From Oceanospirillum sediminis (lineage in GTDB: Bacteria; Pseudomonadota; Gammaproteobacteria; Pseudomonadales; Halomonadaceae): 64,000 bases of DNA. The position numbers and the translations under genes are program-made. This document shows positions 1-8,957 of this stretch, piece by piece; within the stretch, counting starts at the first letter, position 1, and each line of letters starts with the position of its first letter. Location: contig NZ_JACJFM010000005.1 in the NCBI RefSeq assembly GCF_014164585.1, positions 124,001 through 188,000 of the forward strand, in the 5' to 3' direction. The notes under the pieces were generated by a model. It saw nothing but the letters and a program-made list of their open reading frames with translations, was not told the DNA's origin and ran no database searches.

Positions 1-1499
1 TTCGTCCGCTTCATCCGGATTGAGAGCTCTGTCTGATCACTACCTTGTTCTGCTAGCAGGACATGCCAGTTTATCAGCCATGCTTTCCATTGTTCATCCA
101 GTGATGATGACGTGTTGACGTAGAAGCTTTTTTTCAGTGCTGAGATATCTTCTGGTAAGTCTGACAGTTCACGGAAGAAAATGGTGTAATCCACTTCTGC
201 ACGTTCCATCAACTCTTTCAATGCCGAAAATAATTCCGGATTAAAGTACTCCAGGCCCAGTTTAGCCGCCCACATTATTTCAAGCTGTTGTTTCATTGTT
301 TCGGCAAAGCCACGGCGAATCTGGTCCAGTTCATTCATCGCGCTGGAATCATCAGCTAGCAATGGCCGAACTGCGCTGAAGAACATATGAAAGTTCGCCT
401 CAGCGGCAAGGGGCTGATTAAAGAATGAAAAATGTCTGCCGCCGCCAGTCCAGGGCTGAAACTCAGGATCAAATGCTTCGCAGAAGCCAAAAGGTCCATA
501 ATCCAGGGTAAAGCTGCCTGCTGCGCAGTTATCGCTGTTAAAATTACCCTGGCAATAGCCAACTCGCATCCAGTTAGCGACTAATGAGGTTAAGCGCTGG
601 CGGAATAACCGGGCCAACTCTACCACTTGCTGTGTAAAAGCCAGTTCTGAATCGATCTCTTGTTTATACTCCCGCTCAATCAGGTGGGTAACGATCATTC
701 TTAGTTCTTCAAGTGCATGAGGATAGGCACTTTTACGAACGCGACGGGCAAATAACTCGATCTGCCCCACACGTAAAAAAGAGGGGGCGACGCGGGTCGA
801 AATCGCGACCGGGTTGTCGATCATAATATCCGGATCGGTAGAATATGATCCCGGAGAGTACCAGGGACGCGCGACCGTTTCAGATTTTGAAGTATACAGC
901 GTCAGTGAGCGTGAGGTCGGTACTCCCAGGGCATGCATATATTCCTGGGCTAAAAATTCACGCACACTGGAGCGCAGTACAGCACGTCCATCCGCTCCAC
1001 GACAGTAGGGTGTTGGGCCTCCTCCTTTAAGCTGCATCTCCCAGCGCTGACCGTTGATGTTTGCTTCAAATACTGAAATGGCCCGGCCATCGCCATAACC
1101 ATTACCGGTACGAAACGGGCATTGCTGAGTGTATTCGGTACCATAAATAGATAGCGCGTATCCTGTTGCCCAGCCTTTTTGGCTCATGGGCTCTGGTGCT
1201 ACTGAAAGATCGCCGGAAAAGATCCGGCGAAAGGCATCATCCTGCGCCAGAGCATCACTTAGCCCCAGCTCGTTAAAAAAAATACTGCTGTGGCTGACAT
1301 ACTCTGGTTCGGTTATCGGTGTTGGTATTACAGGCACAAAATGACCAGAGAACACCTGACGAGGACGATGATCGTAACCGTCTTCTGTTGCATCAGGGTC
1401 AGCATTCAGGCTGTTTATCAGTGAATAATCAGCAAGTTGTGCAAATGCTTCCAGGCTGGCCACTTCTGATGGCACTGAAGATTCGGATGGAGATGTCAT
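1..1499 (-). CDS. selO: SelO/YdiU family protein AMPylase (pseudokinase), C-terminus outside window
   Basis: Reading leftward from the ATG at 1499, the frame stays open to the window edge, so about 500 residues are visible and the C-terminus is missing. Visible motifs are the nucleotide-site loop [11 protein letters not shown], the following [17 protein letters not shown] stretch, [13 protein letters not shown], and the metal/catalytic region GNFNSDN then LDYGPFGF. These are hallmarks of SelO, a pseudokinase known to transfer AMP to Ser, Thr or Tyr of partner proteins in the redox stress response. The HGVMNTDN-type motif of E. coli reads QGNFNSDN here, so the leading His is a Gln. An AAAGG lies about 10 bases before the start. 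It is monocistronic, separated by 158 bases from the exporter gene on the same strand. Confidence 0.9.
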   Translation of the reverse strand, partial: MTSPSESSVPSEVASLEAFAQLADYSLINSLNADPDATEDGYDHRPRQVFSGHFVPVIPTPITEPEYVSHSSIFFNELGLSDALAQDDAFRRIFSGDLSVAPEPMSQKGWATGYALSIYGTEYTQQCPFRTGNGYGDGRAISVFEANINGQRWEMQLKGGGPTPYCRGADGRAVLRSSVREFLAQEYMHALGVPTSRSLTLYTSKSETVARPWYSPGSYSTDPDIMIDNPVAISTRVAPSFLRVGQIELFARRVRKSAYPHALEELRMIVTHLIEREYKQEIDSELAFTQQVVELARLFRQRLTSLVANWMRVGYCQGNFNSDNCAAGSFTLDYGPFGFCEAFDPEFQPWTGGGRHFSFFNQPLAAEANFHMFFSAVRPLLADDSSAMNELDQIRRGFAETMKQQLEIMWAAKLGLEYFNPELFSALKELMERAEVDYTIFFRELSDLPEDISALKKSFYVNTSSSLDEQWKAWLINWHVLLAEQGSDQTELSIRMKRT

Positions 1500-1657
1500 A
1501 GTAGCAAAACCTTTTATAGTCAGTCAGATACGATATATCGCAGCCGTATACGCAAATGTATCTACAGTGGTTTAAATAAAAATATACTTCAGTTTTTTGC
1601 TCAGGAGCATAGCACATACAGAGCTTTGAAGCCTGATTAGGTGATACTGTAACGTTC

Positions 1658-2269
1658 TTATTGTGAAAACGGCAGAATAACTGCCAGTGCGATGAACAGC
1701 GAGCCGCATAATTGATTAAACTGCTGGCCTTTTTTTTGTAACCATGGACGAGCTTTAAAAGCTGCCATAGCGACCAGAAGTTCCACCACAAACTCAATGA
1801 TCACCAGAGTTAATGCCATAGTGATAAACTGGTTTTCCAGCGGTTGGCTGGTATCAATAAACATGGCCAGAAAGACGCCCAGAAACAGAATCACTTTAGG
1901 GTTGGACAAAGCGACCAGCACACCTTGCCTGAACAGCTGACTTTTACTTCGCAGTGGCTCTGTGCCTGTTTGTTCTATACCGGTAAATGGCTTACGCCAT
2001 AGCTGCATTCCCAGCCATGCCAGATACAGACTGCCAAAAATTTTACACAGTGTCAGAGCCAGTGGGGAGCTTTGCAGCAATAGCCCCAGTCCAGCGACAG
2101 AGATGGCAAAAAGAATCAGAAAACCCAGTACACCACCCAGAATAGTAAAGCAGGTCCGCCTGTAGCCATATGTGACGCCGTGTGTCAGCGCCAGTAAGCT
2201 ATTTGGTCCGGGAGTGATTGATAAACCAAGAGCTGCAGCAGCAAATGTCAGCCAGATATAAAAATCCAT
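1658..2269 (-). CDS. LysE/RhtB family amino-acid exporter
   Basis: A 203-residue integral membrane protein with about six hydrophobic segments and the N-terminal family signature SITPGPNSLLALTHG at residues 17-31. The family exports amino acids or homoserine-type metabolites across the inner membrane, and length and topology match RhtB/LeuE-type members. The substrate cannot be read from sequence. The gene is divergent from a GlxA-type AraC regulator at 2531 across 261 bases. Such pairings are common, so this regulator probably controls the exporter (inference). Confidence 0.85.
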   Translation of the reverse strand: MDFYIWLTFAAAALGLSITPGPNSLLALTHGVTYGYRRTCFTILGGVLGFLILFAISVAGLGLLLQSSPLALTLCKIFGSLYLAWLGMQLWRKPFTGIEQTGTEPLRSKSQLFRQGVLVALSNPKVILFLGVFLAMFIDTSQPLENQFITMALTLVIIEFVVELLVAMAAFKARPWLQKKGQQFNQLCGSLFIALAVILPFSQ

Positions 2270-2484
2270 AACGCTATTCCGTCATATCGTTGATCAGTCA
2301 ATTGTTTCAGGGAGAGATCTTTGTGTTCATGTTCTGAACGCTGGCAAGATTCACCCTATTACATTGTGAACAAAGGTATTGCAATATTTCCTCGTTGTTA
2401 CTGGAGAAGACTGTTGTCTTTTACAGCGACACTTTTGCTCAGATCTTCAGTTTAAGTGTCATTGGTGTTTTTGTTTCTGTATTA

Positions 2485-2512
2485 TCTGGACGTATTTTAA
2501 GATGTTCTGGAC
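2485..2512 (+). promoter_or_regulatory. Direct repeat TCTGGAC with 21-bp period, candidate AraC-family operator
   Basis: TCTGGAC occurs at 2485-2491 and again at 2506-2512. Both copies are followed by similar A/T-rich sequence (GTATTTT and ATTTTGA). A spacing of exactly two helical turns is typical of half-sites bound by AraC-family proteins. It lies just before the GlxA-type gene, so autoregulation is a reasonable guess. Confidence 0.35.
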
Positions 2513-2530
2513 ATTTTGAGACAAACCATA

Positions 2531-3499
2531 ATGAGCTCTTTGCTTTCATTTCTTCTGGTGCCCCTGCCTGATTTTGCCCTGTTACCGTTTTCCGGGTTTA
2601 TCGAGAAACTACGCTTCACGGCAGATGAAGAAGATCTGAGTCGCCAGAAATTCTGCCAATGGCAGGTGGCGAGTATCAATCAGTTACCTCTGTATTCCAG
2701 TAGTGGTATCCGGGTTGAATCAGATATTGCTCTGGAGGCAGTAGATTTTCAGTCTGTGGATTATCTGATCCTATTTGGCTGCCGAAGCTCGCAGCAAGCC
2801 TGTTTACAGGCTGATCTGGTCAGACCCTGGTTAAGAAAAGCACTGGCACAGGGGATTCATCTGGTGTCAGTGGATAATGCTTGCTTTACGCTGGCAGAAG
2901 CCGGTGTGCTGAGAAGGAAAAAAGTAGCGGTACACTGGCGCCATCGTCAGGAGTTTAAAAGTCTTTTTCCGAATATTTCAGTGCTGGAAAATGATCTGTT
3001 CTGTACTGACGGACAAGTTAGTAGTTGTGGTGGTGGAACTGCGGCAATCGATCTGGCTGTGGAGCTGCTAGCCAGGCACTTTGGCAGAGAAATGGCGCTT
3101 AAAGGGCTGGCAGATATGATGGTGGATGAATCGAGAGGGCAGTCGCATTTACTGCGCTCTATCGAAGTCAGTCTGCCTCCTAATGAGCTGTTGCATCGGG
3201 CCATTGCGCTGATGCGCAGCTGGATGGCAGAGAGCAAAACAATAGCCGATATCGCGTCGGCTACAGGTATCAGCCGGCGGCAGCTGGACCGGCAGTTTCA
3301 GGAAAGTTTTGGGGTAACCGCTCACGCTTACTGGATCGAGATGAAACTCCAGTATATATGCTGGCGTTTAACCAATAGTCACTACTCACTGACTCAGATT
3401 GCTCTGGAGACCGGTATCAACGATGTGAGCTACCTGAATCGATTGTTTAAGAAACACACAGGTATCACCCCTGGCGAGTATCGCAGGCAGAGCCTGTAA
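2531..3499 (+). CDS. GlxA-type transcriptional regulator (DJ-1/PfpI domain plus AraC HTH)
   Basis: About 322 residues from the ATG at 2531; an in-frame TTG at 2516 is possible but lacks support. The N-terminal two thirds is a DJ-1/PfpI amidotransferase-like domain, with LVPLPDFALLPFSGFIEKLR near the start and the elbow region VSVDNACFTLAEAGVL. Its Cys is retained but acts as a ligand sensor rather than an enzyme in this family. The C-terminal 100 residues hold two AraC helix-turn-helix motifs (TIADIASATGISRRQLDRQF and LTQIALETGINDVSYLNRLF). GlxA-type regulators control arginine, carnitine, choline or glycine-betaine genes. Here the natural target is the divergent LysE/RhtB gene. Confidence 0.88.
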   Translation: MSSLLSFLLVPLPDFALLPFSGFIEKLRFTADEEDLSRQKFCQWQVASINQLPLYSSSGIRVESDIALEAVDFQSVDYLILFGCRSSQQACLQADLVRPWLRKALAQGIHLVSVDNACFTLAEAGVLRRKKVAVHWRHRQEFKSLFPNISVLENDLFCTDGQVSSCGGGTAAIDLAVELLARHFGREMALKGLADMMVDESRGQSHLLRSIEVSLPPNELLHRAIALMRSWMAESKTIADIASATGISRRQLDRQFQESFGVTAHAYWIEMKLQYICWRLTNSHYSLTQIALETGINDVSYLNRLFKKHTGITPGEYRRQSL

Positions 3500-3657
3500 G
3501 AAAAATATTCTCGACAGTAAAGTTGTTGATCATATCTTGCGGATTAAAACAAAATGCTTAACGGATTTGTCTGATATCCCTCGCCAGCTATTAAATCGCG
3601 GCAGAAAGCGACACTCCATTTGACCTGATGCTGCATAATCATGATGATGAGCGCGGC

Positions 3658-3672
3658 TGTTACACTATAACA
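3658..3672. promoter_or_regulatory. Zur-like palindrome upstream of COG0523 gene
   Basis: TGTTACACTATAACA is an interrupted palindrome differing at one position from the TGTTATANTATAACA core of gammaproteobacterial Zur boxes. It ends 10 bases before the ATG of the COG0523 GTPase, where a repressor would block initiation. COG0523 paralogues are often zinc-starvation genes under Zur. The match is by eye. Confidence 0.5.
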
Positions 3673-3682
3673 AAGAGACGTT

Positions 3683-4704
3683 ATGAACCAACAATACCAA
3701 TCCATTCCAACAAATATCATCACTGGATTTCTGGGAGTGGGCAAAACCACAGCAATTAATGGATTACTGGCTAATAAACCGGAAGATGAATCCTGGGCTA
3801 TCCTGGTGAATGAATTTGGTCAGGTCGGTATTGATCAGGAGATGCTACCAGATCAGGACGGCCTCCATGTTAAAGAACTGGCTGGTGGTTGCATGTGCTG
3901 TGCTGTAGGTGCTTCCCTGAAAAAACACTGACCCTGTTAATTGAGCGCGCTAACCCTGATCGCCTTATTATCGAACCTACAGGCCTGGGACATCCGGAAG
4001 GGATTATTGATACACTGATGGGCGCTTCCTTCAAAGATGTGCTGGACCTGCGAGCAACAATTTGTTTGCTTGATCCTCGTCTTCTTACGCAAGAAGAGGT
4101 TGTTGGCAATGAAACCTTTCAGGATCAGCTGAGTCTGGCTGATGTGGTGCTGATCAATAAATGTGATCTGGCAGATGAAGCCCTGGTTGAGATTGCCGAA
4201 ACCAGTCTGGGCAATATGTTCCCGCCTAAGCAACATATCGGTCGAACGACTCAGGCGGTCATTGAACCTGCATTTCTGGACTTTGTGAGAAATGGTCAGT
4301 TCAGTGCTCAGTTTCCCCATGCCCATAAGCACCATCATGCTGATCACCACCACGATCACCAGGACAAAGAGGGAGAGGACGCTGAAACCTTACCAGAACC
4401 GGGTAAACCGATTTGTAAAACGGGTCATGGTAGCGGATTCTTCAGTTGCGGCTGGATTTTCCACCGGGATGATTGTTTCGATTACTGGGCACTGGAAGAG
4501 ATTCTGAATGGACTGGAGGGGATCAATCGAATTAAGGGAGTCATCCGCATCGGTCGTGACTGGGTATTGTTTAACCGGGTCCAGGACGAACATGATTTCG
4601 ATAAGGTAGCCTACCGTCGGGACTCGCGCATCGAAATTATCAGCCCTCGCCAGTTAGACTGGGAAAAGATTGAAAACAGTATGAAGGCCTGTCTGAACCG
4701 ATAA
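3683..4704 (+). pseudogene. COG0523/CobW-family zinc metallochaperone GTPase, interrupted by a -1 frameshift
   Basis: The first frame (3683-3931) encodes the Walker A loop GFLGVGKTTAI, VNEFGQVGIDQ and the metal-binding motif GGCMCC, then stops at TGA 3929. Family continuity resumes one base back in another frame to 4704, with LIIEPTGLGHPEG, the NKCD guanine-specificity motif, a His-rich metal-binding linker (HAHKHHHADHHHDH) and a CobW C-terminal domain. The switch point is a run of six A at 3920-3925: one extra A would restore a normal protein of about 340 residues. It could be a true lesion, a homopolymer sequencing error, or ribosomal slippage. With the Zur-like box upstream, a role in zinc allocation under starvation is likely for the intact protein. 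Confidence 0.8.
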
Positions 4705-4867
4705 CTACTCTGTTATATCAGGATGGAAATCGTGTCTGGCTTTATGGGGGACAATATGACTCCTCTGCTCGGGTGAGTCTCAGGCCAGAATTCATAGGGT
4801 TTCAGATAAAAAGCTAATTGGCCTCGGGTCAAAACATCCCCTGCTGGATTTATGATTCAACAGTCAC

Positions 4868-7132
4868 TTAGCTTGCATCAATCACACAGTTTTTCCCATT
4901 GGTTTTAGCCTGATACATGGCTTCATCGGCACGCATAATAAGGCTGTCTATGGACTCTTCATTATCGAATTGTGCAATGCCAAAGCTGCAGCTGACCTGA
5001 CGGCTGATGCTGAAGTCGTGTTCGGCTACTTTCTGGCAAATTTTTTCTGCTGCGGCATGAGTTCTGTTCAGGTCACTATCCTTCATTATCAGGATAAACT
5101 CCTCGCCACCCCATCGGCCAAACAGATCGCTTTGGCGTGTATTACTCATCACAAGGCGAGTCAGATCAATCAGTACCTGATCGCCGGTACCATGTCCCAG
5201 GCTGTCATTGATCTGCTTGAAGTTATCGACATCAAAAAAGATCAGAGAAAGTGGTTTGCGGCGACGATCAGACTGTTTTTCGAAGGCTTCTAATTCCTGA
5301 TGTAACTTACGTCGACTTAAAATGCCAGTTAGTTCATCCCGCTCAGCCAGGCGGACTACCTTTTTGTTGTAACGCAATACATGGAAGTAGTGATATAAAG
5401 CGAAACTGGCTAAAACGCCTATTCCGGCAAGGATCTTCCACAATAGGGAATAATCTACCACGGTGTTAAAATCAATCTTAAACCAGCGTTGCAGAATCTG
5501 TTCATGTTTTTCCTGGGGAATGGCACTGATTGCTTTATTAATAGCACTCAGTAATATCGGGTTATCCTTAGATAGGGCAATACTGATATCCCAGCTATCG
5601 TATAGGAGATTACTGATTGACAGGCCTGTGATCTGATCTGTTCTCATTTTATGGATTAAACTGGCCTTTGCGTCAATCAGAGCCTCGACTTCACCATTAA
5701 GCACCATATGAAACCCATCGCTCATGTCGTCTACTGCTACAATCTCAGCCGTTGGAAAACGATCCAGCAGAATATCATGAAAAGCGGATTGATCTTTAAC
5801 CGCAATGCGTTGATCTTTTAGTTGGATGTTTCGATTTTCGGGCAGTGTAGCAGCGACTGCCGGAATACTCAGATAAGGACTGCTGAAATCCAGATAATTA
5901 CTGCGTTGAATGGTCTGCATTGCTCCGGCGACAAGGTCGCACTTGCTGCTACGGGCCAGTTTCAGGGTTTCACGCCAGGTACTGGATGCGACTATGCGGT
6001 ATTTAACGCCAATATCATCCATAATCTGCTGGAGATAGTCGGCCACCATGCCCTGATGCAGGCCGGCCTGATAGGATTCATAGGGATGCCAGTCAGGGTT
6101 GATACAGATCTTCAGGGAATCCTGATGTGCCAGATAGTCCAGTTCATTCTGAGTAAAACGTAAATGATTACTGGCAGGTTTATAGATAAACTCATCGAAG
6201 CGATAACCTCGGGTAATACTATTCGTGATCAAATAAACCTGAGCCATTTCATTAAACCTGCGCAGAGATAAGGTGCCGAAGTTTCCCTGGTCATCGTAAG
6301 CCAGCGGCTTTAATGCTTCCCCTTCAAATATCAAAGCCTCCAGCGATTTGTTCTGACTATTGTAGTGATCATAAATAACTTCAGCAGTTTGCCGGATGTT
6401 ATTAAATGCGTAATGCCAGCCGCGTATGGAGGCTCTGTAAAAGCGCTCTGTCAATTCAGGATATCTGAGAGCAAAGTCTTTGGTGGTAAATAAAATATCG
6501 GAGTACATATCAAAGCCAGAGTCTTTAGGATGGATAATGTTAAAACCCACCCCCGCTTTGGTCATGACATAAGGCTCGTTGGAAATATAGGATGCCATTG
6601 CATCGGTATGGCCATCAATCAGATCCTGAATATTATAGCTATGCTGCTGCTGCTTAAAATCCTCTCTGGTAATATCGGATTGCAGCAACATTGCCAGTAA
6701 CTCACCAACCTCCTTTGCATCATTCGTGATCATAATACGTTTATTCAGCAGATCTGCTGGTTTTGCAATGCCTGATGATTCAGTTGTTAGCAGCATCAGA
6801 GGGGATTGCTGAAAAGCTGCAAACAGAGCCACAAGCCTGTTTGCTTTAGCATTATTAATCAGTAAAGCTGAACGTCCGACACCGAAGTCAGCATCTCCAC
6901 TGGTCACAGCGCTATATGGATCTGTACCGTCATCGAACTCAGTCAGCTCAAGCTTAATGCCCTCTTCAGCATAGAAGCCCTTATGTACGGCCATATAGTA
7001 GCCTGCAAACTGAAACTGGTGTTTCCAGAGCAACTGTAAGCGCAGGGTATCTTCAGCCTTAACTGACAAGGGGATGAGAGCGACAGCTAAAATTAGAAAC
7101 TGCGCAGATAAGAAAAATAACTTTGGCATCAA
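4868..7132 (-). CDS. Diguanylate cyclase with tandem periplasmic substrate-binding domains (NMT1/THI5-like and SBP_bac_3)
   Basis: A 754-residue membrane protein. An N-terminal signal sequence ends near residue 26. An NMT1/THI5-like binding domain follows (LWKHQFQFAGYYMAVHKGFY, about residues 30-240), then a SBP_bac_3-like domain (KICINPDWHPYE onward, about 335-555), one membrane helix (about 565-585), and a C-terminal GGDEF domain. The active site reads GGEEF, preceded five residues upstream by RQSD, which is an intact RxxD product-inhibition site. The protein therefore probably makes c-di-GMP in response to a small periplasmic ligand, perhaps thiamin-precursor-like or amino-acid-like. c-di-GMP commonly feeds into curli control, and csgD lies 19 kb away. 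It appears monocistronic. Confidence 0.9.
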   Translation of the reverse strand: MMPKLFFLSAQFLILAVALIPLSVKAEDTLRLQLLWKHQFQFAGYYMAVHKGFYAEEGIKLELTEFDDGTDPYSAVTSGDADFGVGRSALLINNAKANRLVALFAAFQQSPLMLLTTESSGIAKPADLLNKRIMITNDAKEVGELLAMLLQSDITREDFKQQQHSYNIQDLIDGHTDAMASYISNEPYVMTKAGVGFNIIHPKDSGFDMYSDILFTTKDFALRYPELTERFYRASIRGWHYAFNNIRQTAEVIYDHYNSQNKSLEALIFEGEALKPLAYDDQGNFGTLSLRRFNEMAQVYLITNSITRGYRFDEFIYKPASNHLRFTQNELDYLAHQDSLKICINPDWHPYESYQAGLHQGMVADYLQQIMDDIGVKYRIVASSTWRETLKLARSSKCDLVAGAMQTIQRSNYLDFSSPYLSIPAVAATLPENRNIQLKDQRIAVKDQSAFHDILLDRFPTAEIVAVDDMSDGFHMVLNGEVEALIDAKASLIHKMRTDQITGLSISNLLYDSWDISIALSKDNPILLSAINKAISAIPQEKHEQILQRWFKIDFNTVVDYSLLWKILAGIGVLASFALYHYFHVLRYNKKVVRLAERDELTGILSRRKLHQELEAFEKQSDRRRKPLSLIFFDVDNFKQINDSLGHGTGDQVLIDLTRLVMSNTRQSDLFGRWGGEEFILIMKDSDLNRTHAAAEKICQKVAEHDFSISRQVSCSFGIAQFDNEESIDSLIMRADEAMYQAKTNGKNCVIDAS

Positions 7133-7619
7133 TAAAAACTCGGTATCAGTAAAGGGAAGGTGATTACTTCTTAATATTTAAAGGTTCATAAATATATTAG
7201 ACCCAAATCGTCAACCTGCTGAGTTAATTGGTTTTATTTGACACAAAAATCGATTTTTTAGCCCCTGTTTACCATCTGTGCCAGCAGAGCGGTTGTGATA
7301 AGCAGTGCTTCTCGTATAGAAGGAAATCAGAACGATACGTTACATTCTTTGGGTGTATCCTGAAAATGGCTGCTTGTCTGATGGACTGAAACAAGGTAAA
7401 AGTGCAATAGCCATAAAAGAGCAGTGAACCGTGTGAGTGATTTAAGGCGTGGACAGCCGATAAAAATACTCACAAGTAAACAGCAGGTTGACAGGGAAAA
7501 AAGAATGCTAAAAGCCCCTGTAAAGCCAGTAACCACTCAGCAATTTAGCCCTGATCACTCTGGCTGTGTTATGTAATCAGGCTGAAGAATAGTCATAGAA
7601 GCATATCCGGGAAGTTAAA
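7133..7619. other. Intergenic region of 487 bases, no confident gene
   Basis: The region separates two divergent genes and should hold both promoters. It contains a short palindrome AAAAATCGATTTTT near 7243. A hydrophobic 69-codon minus-strand frame at 7327-7536 has no recognisable family or good ribosome-binding site and is not called. Confidence 0.4.
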
Positions 7620-8630
7620 ATGAAAAAAATACAAAGCATTGTACTTACAATGTTATTAGCTTTTGGATTTGAAGCCGTTGCAGATATTAATGCTGCTTTA
7701 AAAATTGAAAGTATCTATAGTGAAGACAGAGGAAAGAATATAGAAGTATATTATTGGTATCCTACGAAAGAACAAAAATTAAACTTTCGTTTTGGTAATA
7801 AAAAAATTTTCTTACCTGTTGATGTCGCTCTGGATGCGGATATAGCTCTTGGAAAATTTCCAATTATTGTTCTATCTCATGGTGGCATGAGGTCATCCTT
7901 TTCTCATGTTGGGTGGATTGCATCATCTTTATCAAAAGAAGGGTACATTGTTATTACTCCTAAACCACCTGAATATGATGAACTTGTGCCAGATCAGGCC
8001 ATTGATGAGCTTTATTTAAGGCCTGGTGATATATCTACAGGTCTGTCAGGTATTGATAATATTAGTCTTTTTGATGGTAACATTGACAAAGAGAATACTA
8101 CAGGTGTCGGCTTTTTCTTAGGTGGTACATCCATGCTGACGCTTGCAGGAGCTAAATTCGATCTTAAAAAATATAAGGCGTCCTGTAATGATGCTGGAGT
8201 TAATATCGATTGTAAGTGGTTTTCAAATAACAAAGTAGATATTAGTAGTGTCTCTGGTGACCTGGTCACTAAATTGAAAAAAGACGATAGAATAAGAAGC
8301 ATTGTAATTATCAATCCAGAGTTAACTAAAACATTAGATGCTAATAGTCTTAGAGATGTAAAAGGTAAGGTGTCAGTGATTAGCCTTTCAGGAGAGCTTG
8401 ACTCTGCGCTAGCTCCTTCAGATAATCTTTCTAAAATTCCATTATTCAATATCAGTGAAATTAGCTCTGCAGTAGCATTTAGTGCATTTAGCATATGCAC
8501 CCCTAAAGGGATTAAAATATTATCCATTGAAGGAGAGGCAGGCATATGCAGTGAGTTAAACCAATACACACGAGAGGAAAACCATAAAAAAATAATTGCG
8601 AGTATTGTACAGAGTCTGCCTGGGCGATAA
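7620..8630 (+). CDS. Secreted alpha/beta hydrolase homologue lacking the nucleophile serine (probable pseudoenzyme)
   Basis: A 336-residue protein with signal peptide (MKKIQSIVLTMLLAFGFEAVA). It resembles predicted dienelactone-hydrolase/PAF-acetylhydrolase-like proteins (COG4188): oxyanion strand IIVLSHGGMRSSF, the acid-strand motif SLSGELDSALAP, and a C-terminal ENHKKI with the expected His. The nucleophile elbow, normally GHSLGG, reads GFFLGG, so both His and the catalytic Ser are Phe while the flanking TSMLTLAGA helix is kept. The gene is visibly more AT-rich than its neighbours, hinting at recent acquisition. A GGGAAG lies 5 bases before the ATG. Binding rather than catalysis is the likely role; the function is unknown. 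Confidence 0.75.
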   Translation: MKKIQSIVLTMLLAFGFEAVADINAALKIESIYSEDRGKNIEVYYWYPTKEQKLNFRFGNKKIFLPVDVALDADIALGKFPIIVLSHGGMRSSFSHVGWIASSLSKEGYIVITPKPPEYDELVPDQAIDELYLRPGDISTGLSGIDNISLFDGNIDKENTTGVGFFLGGTSMLTLAGAKFDLKKYKASCNDAGVNIDCKWFSNNKVDISSVSGDLVTKLKKDDRIRSIVIINPELTKTLDANSLRDVKGKVSVISLSGELDSALAPSDNLSKIPLFNISEISSAVAFSAFSICTPKGIKILSIEGEAGICSELNQYTREENHKKIIASIVQSLPGR

Positions 8631-8813
8631 TCCATTCATGATAGTATGTGCCGACTGTATAATAAATCAAAAACATCAGTTAGCGCTTGCTGACAAATTG
8701 ACAGGGGTTAACCTGTTCTCAGTTAATCTTATTTTCTCTGATTTTATTGTCTGTGTAATGAGCAGTAATAGTAAGTTAATTATATTTTTGTGATGATTCT
8801 GCCTGAAAGCTTC

Positions 8814-8893
8814 CACTTCTTTTTATGCAATAAAAGAGGTGATAAATATCTGAAAAAAGTATTCCGATACTCTCCTGTTTACTGGCAGGAGAG
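8814..8893 (+). promoter_or_regulatory. Structured leader: three consecutive stem-loops upstream of a terminator
   Basis: Arms CACTTCTTTT (8814-8823) and AAAAGAGGTG (8832-8841) pair with one G-T. AGTAT (8858-8862) pairs with ATACT (8867-8871). CTCTCCTG (8870-8877) pairs perfectly with CAGGAGAG (8886-8893). The second and third stems overlap by two bases and so could be alternatives. Placement directly before a terminator and a start codon resembles an attenuation leader. No known riboswitch consensus was recognised. Confidence 0.4.
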
Positions 8894-8923
8894 CCTGGTT
8901 GCTTTCGACCGAGGCGCTTTTTT
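8893..8923 (+). terminator. Rho-independent terminator 34 bases before the TULIP-NlpC/P60 start codon
   Basis: GCCTGGTTG (8893-8901) pairs with CGACC plus AGGC (8906-8915, one bulged G and one G-T pair) around a CTTT loop, followed by six T (8918-8923). It could end the upstream hydrolase transcript or act as an attenuator of the gene at 8958. Confidence 0.6.
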
Positions 8924-8957
8924 CAGGTGCTGATTGACGTATACAGGAATCATCAGA

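Larger units (their letters stand above)
8631..8957. other. Intergenic leader region with a series of hairpins
   Basis: No gene is seen in these 327 bases. The second half is dominated by four consecutive inverted repeats described separately; the first half is AT-rich and probably holds the promoter for the gene at 8958. Confidence 0.5.

Noticed and set aside
3683-4704. Programmed -1 frameshift as the default explanation
   Set aside because: The slippery site is weak (G AAA AAA C) and no strong downstream stem was found; a lesion or homopolymer error is more likely.
7327-7536. 69-codon hydrophobic minus-strand frame
   Set aside because: No ribosome-binding site or recognisable family; it lies in a region expected to hold promoters.
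8814-8923. c-di-GMP riboswitch in the leader
   Set aside because: The consensus loops of known c-di-GMP aptamers are not visible.
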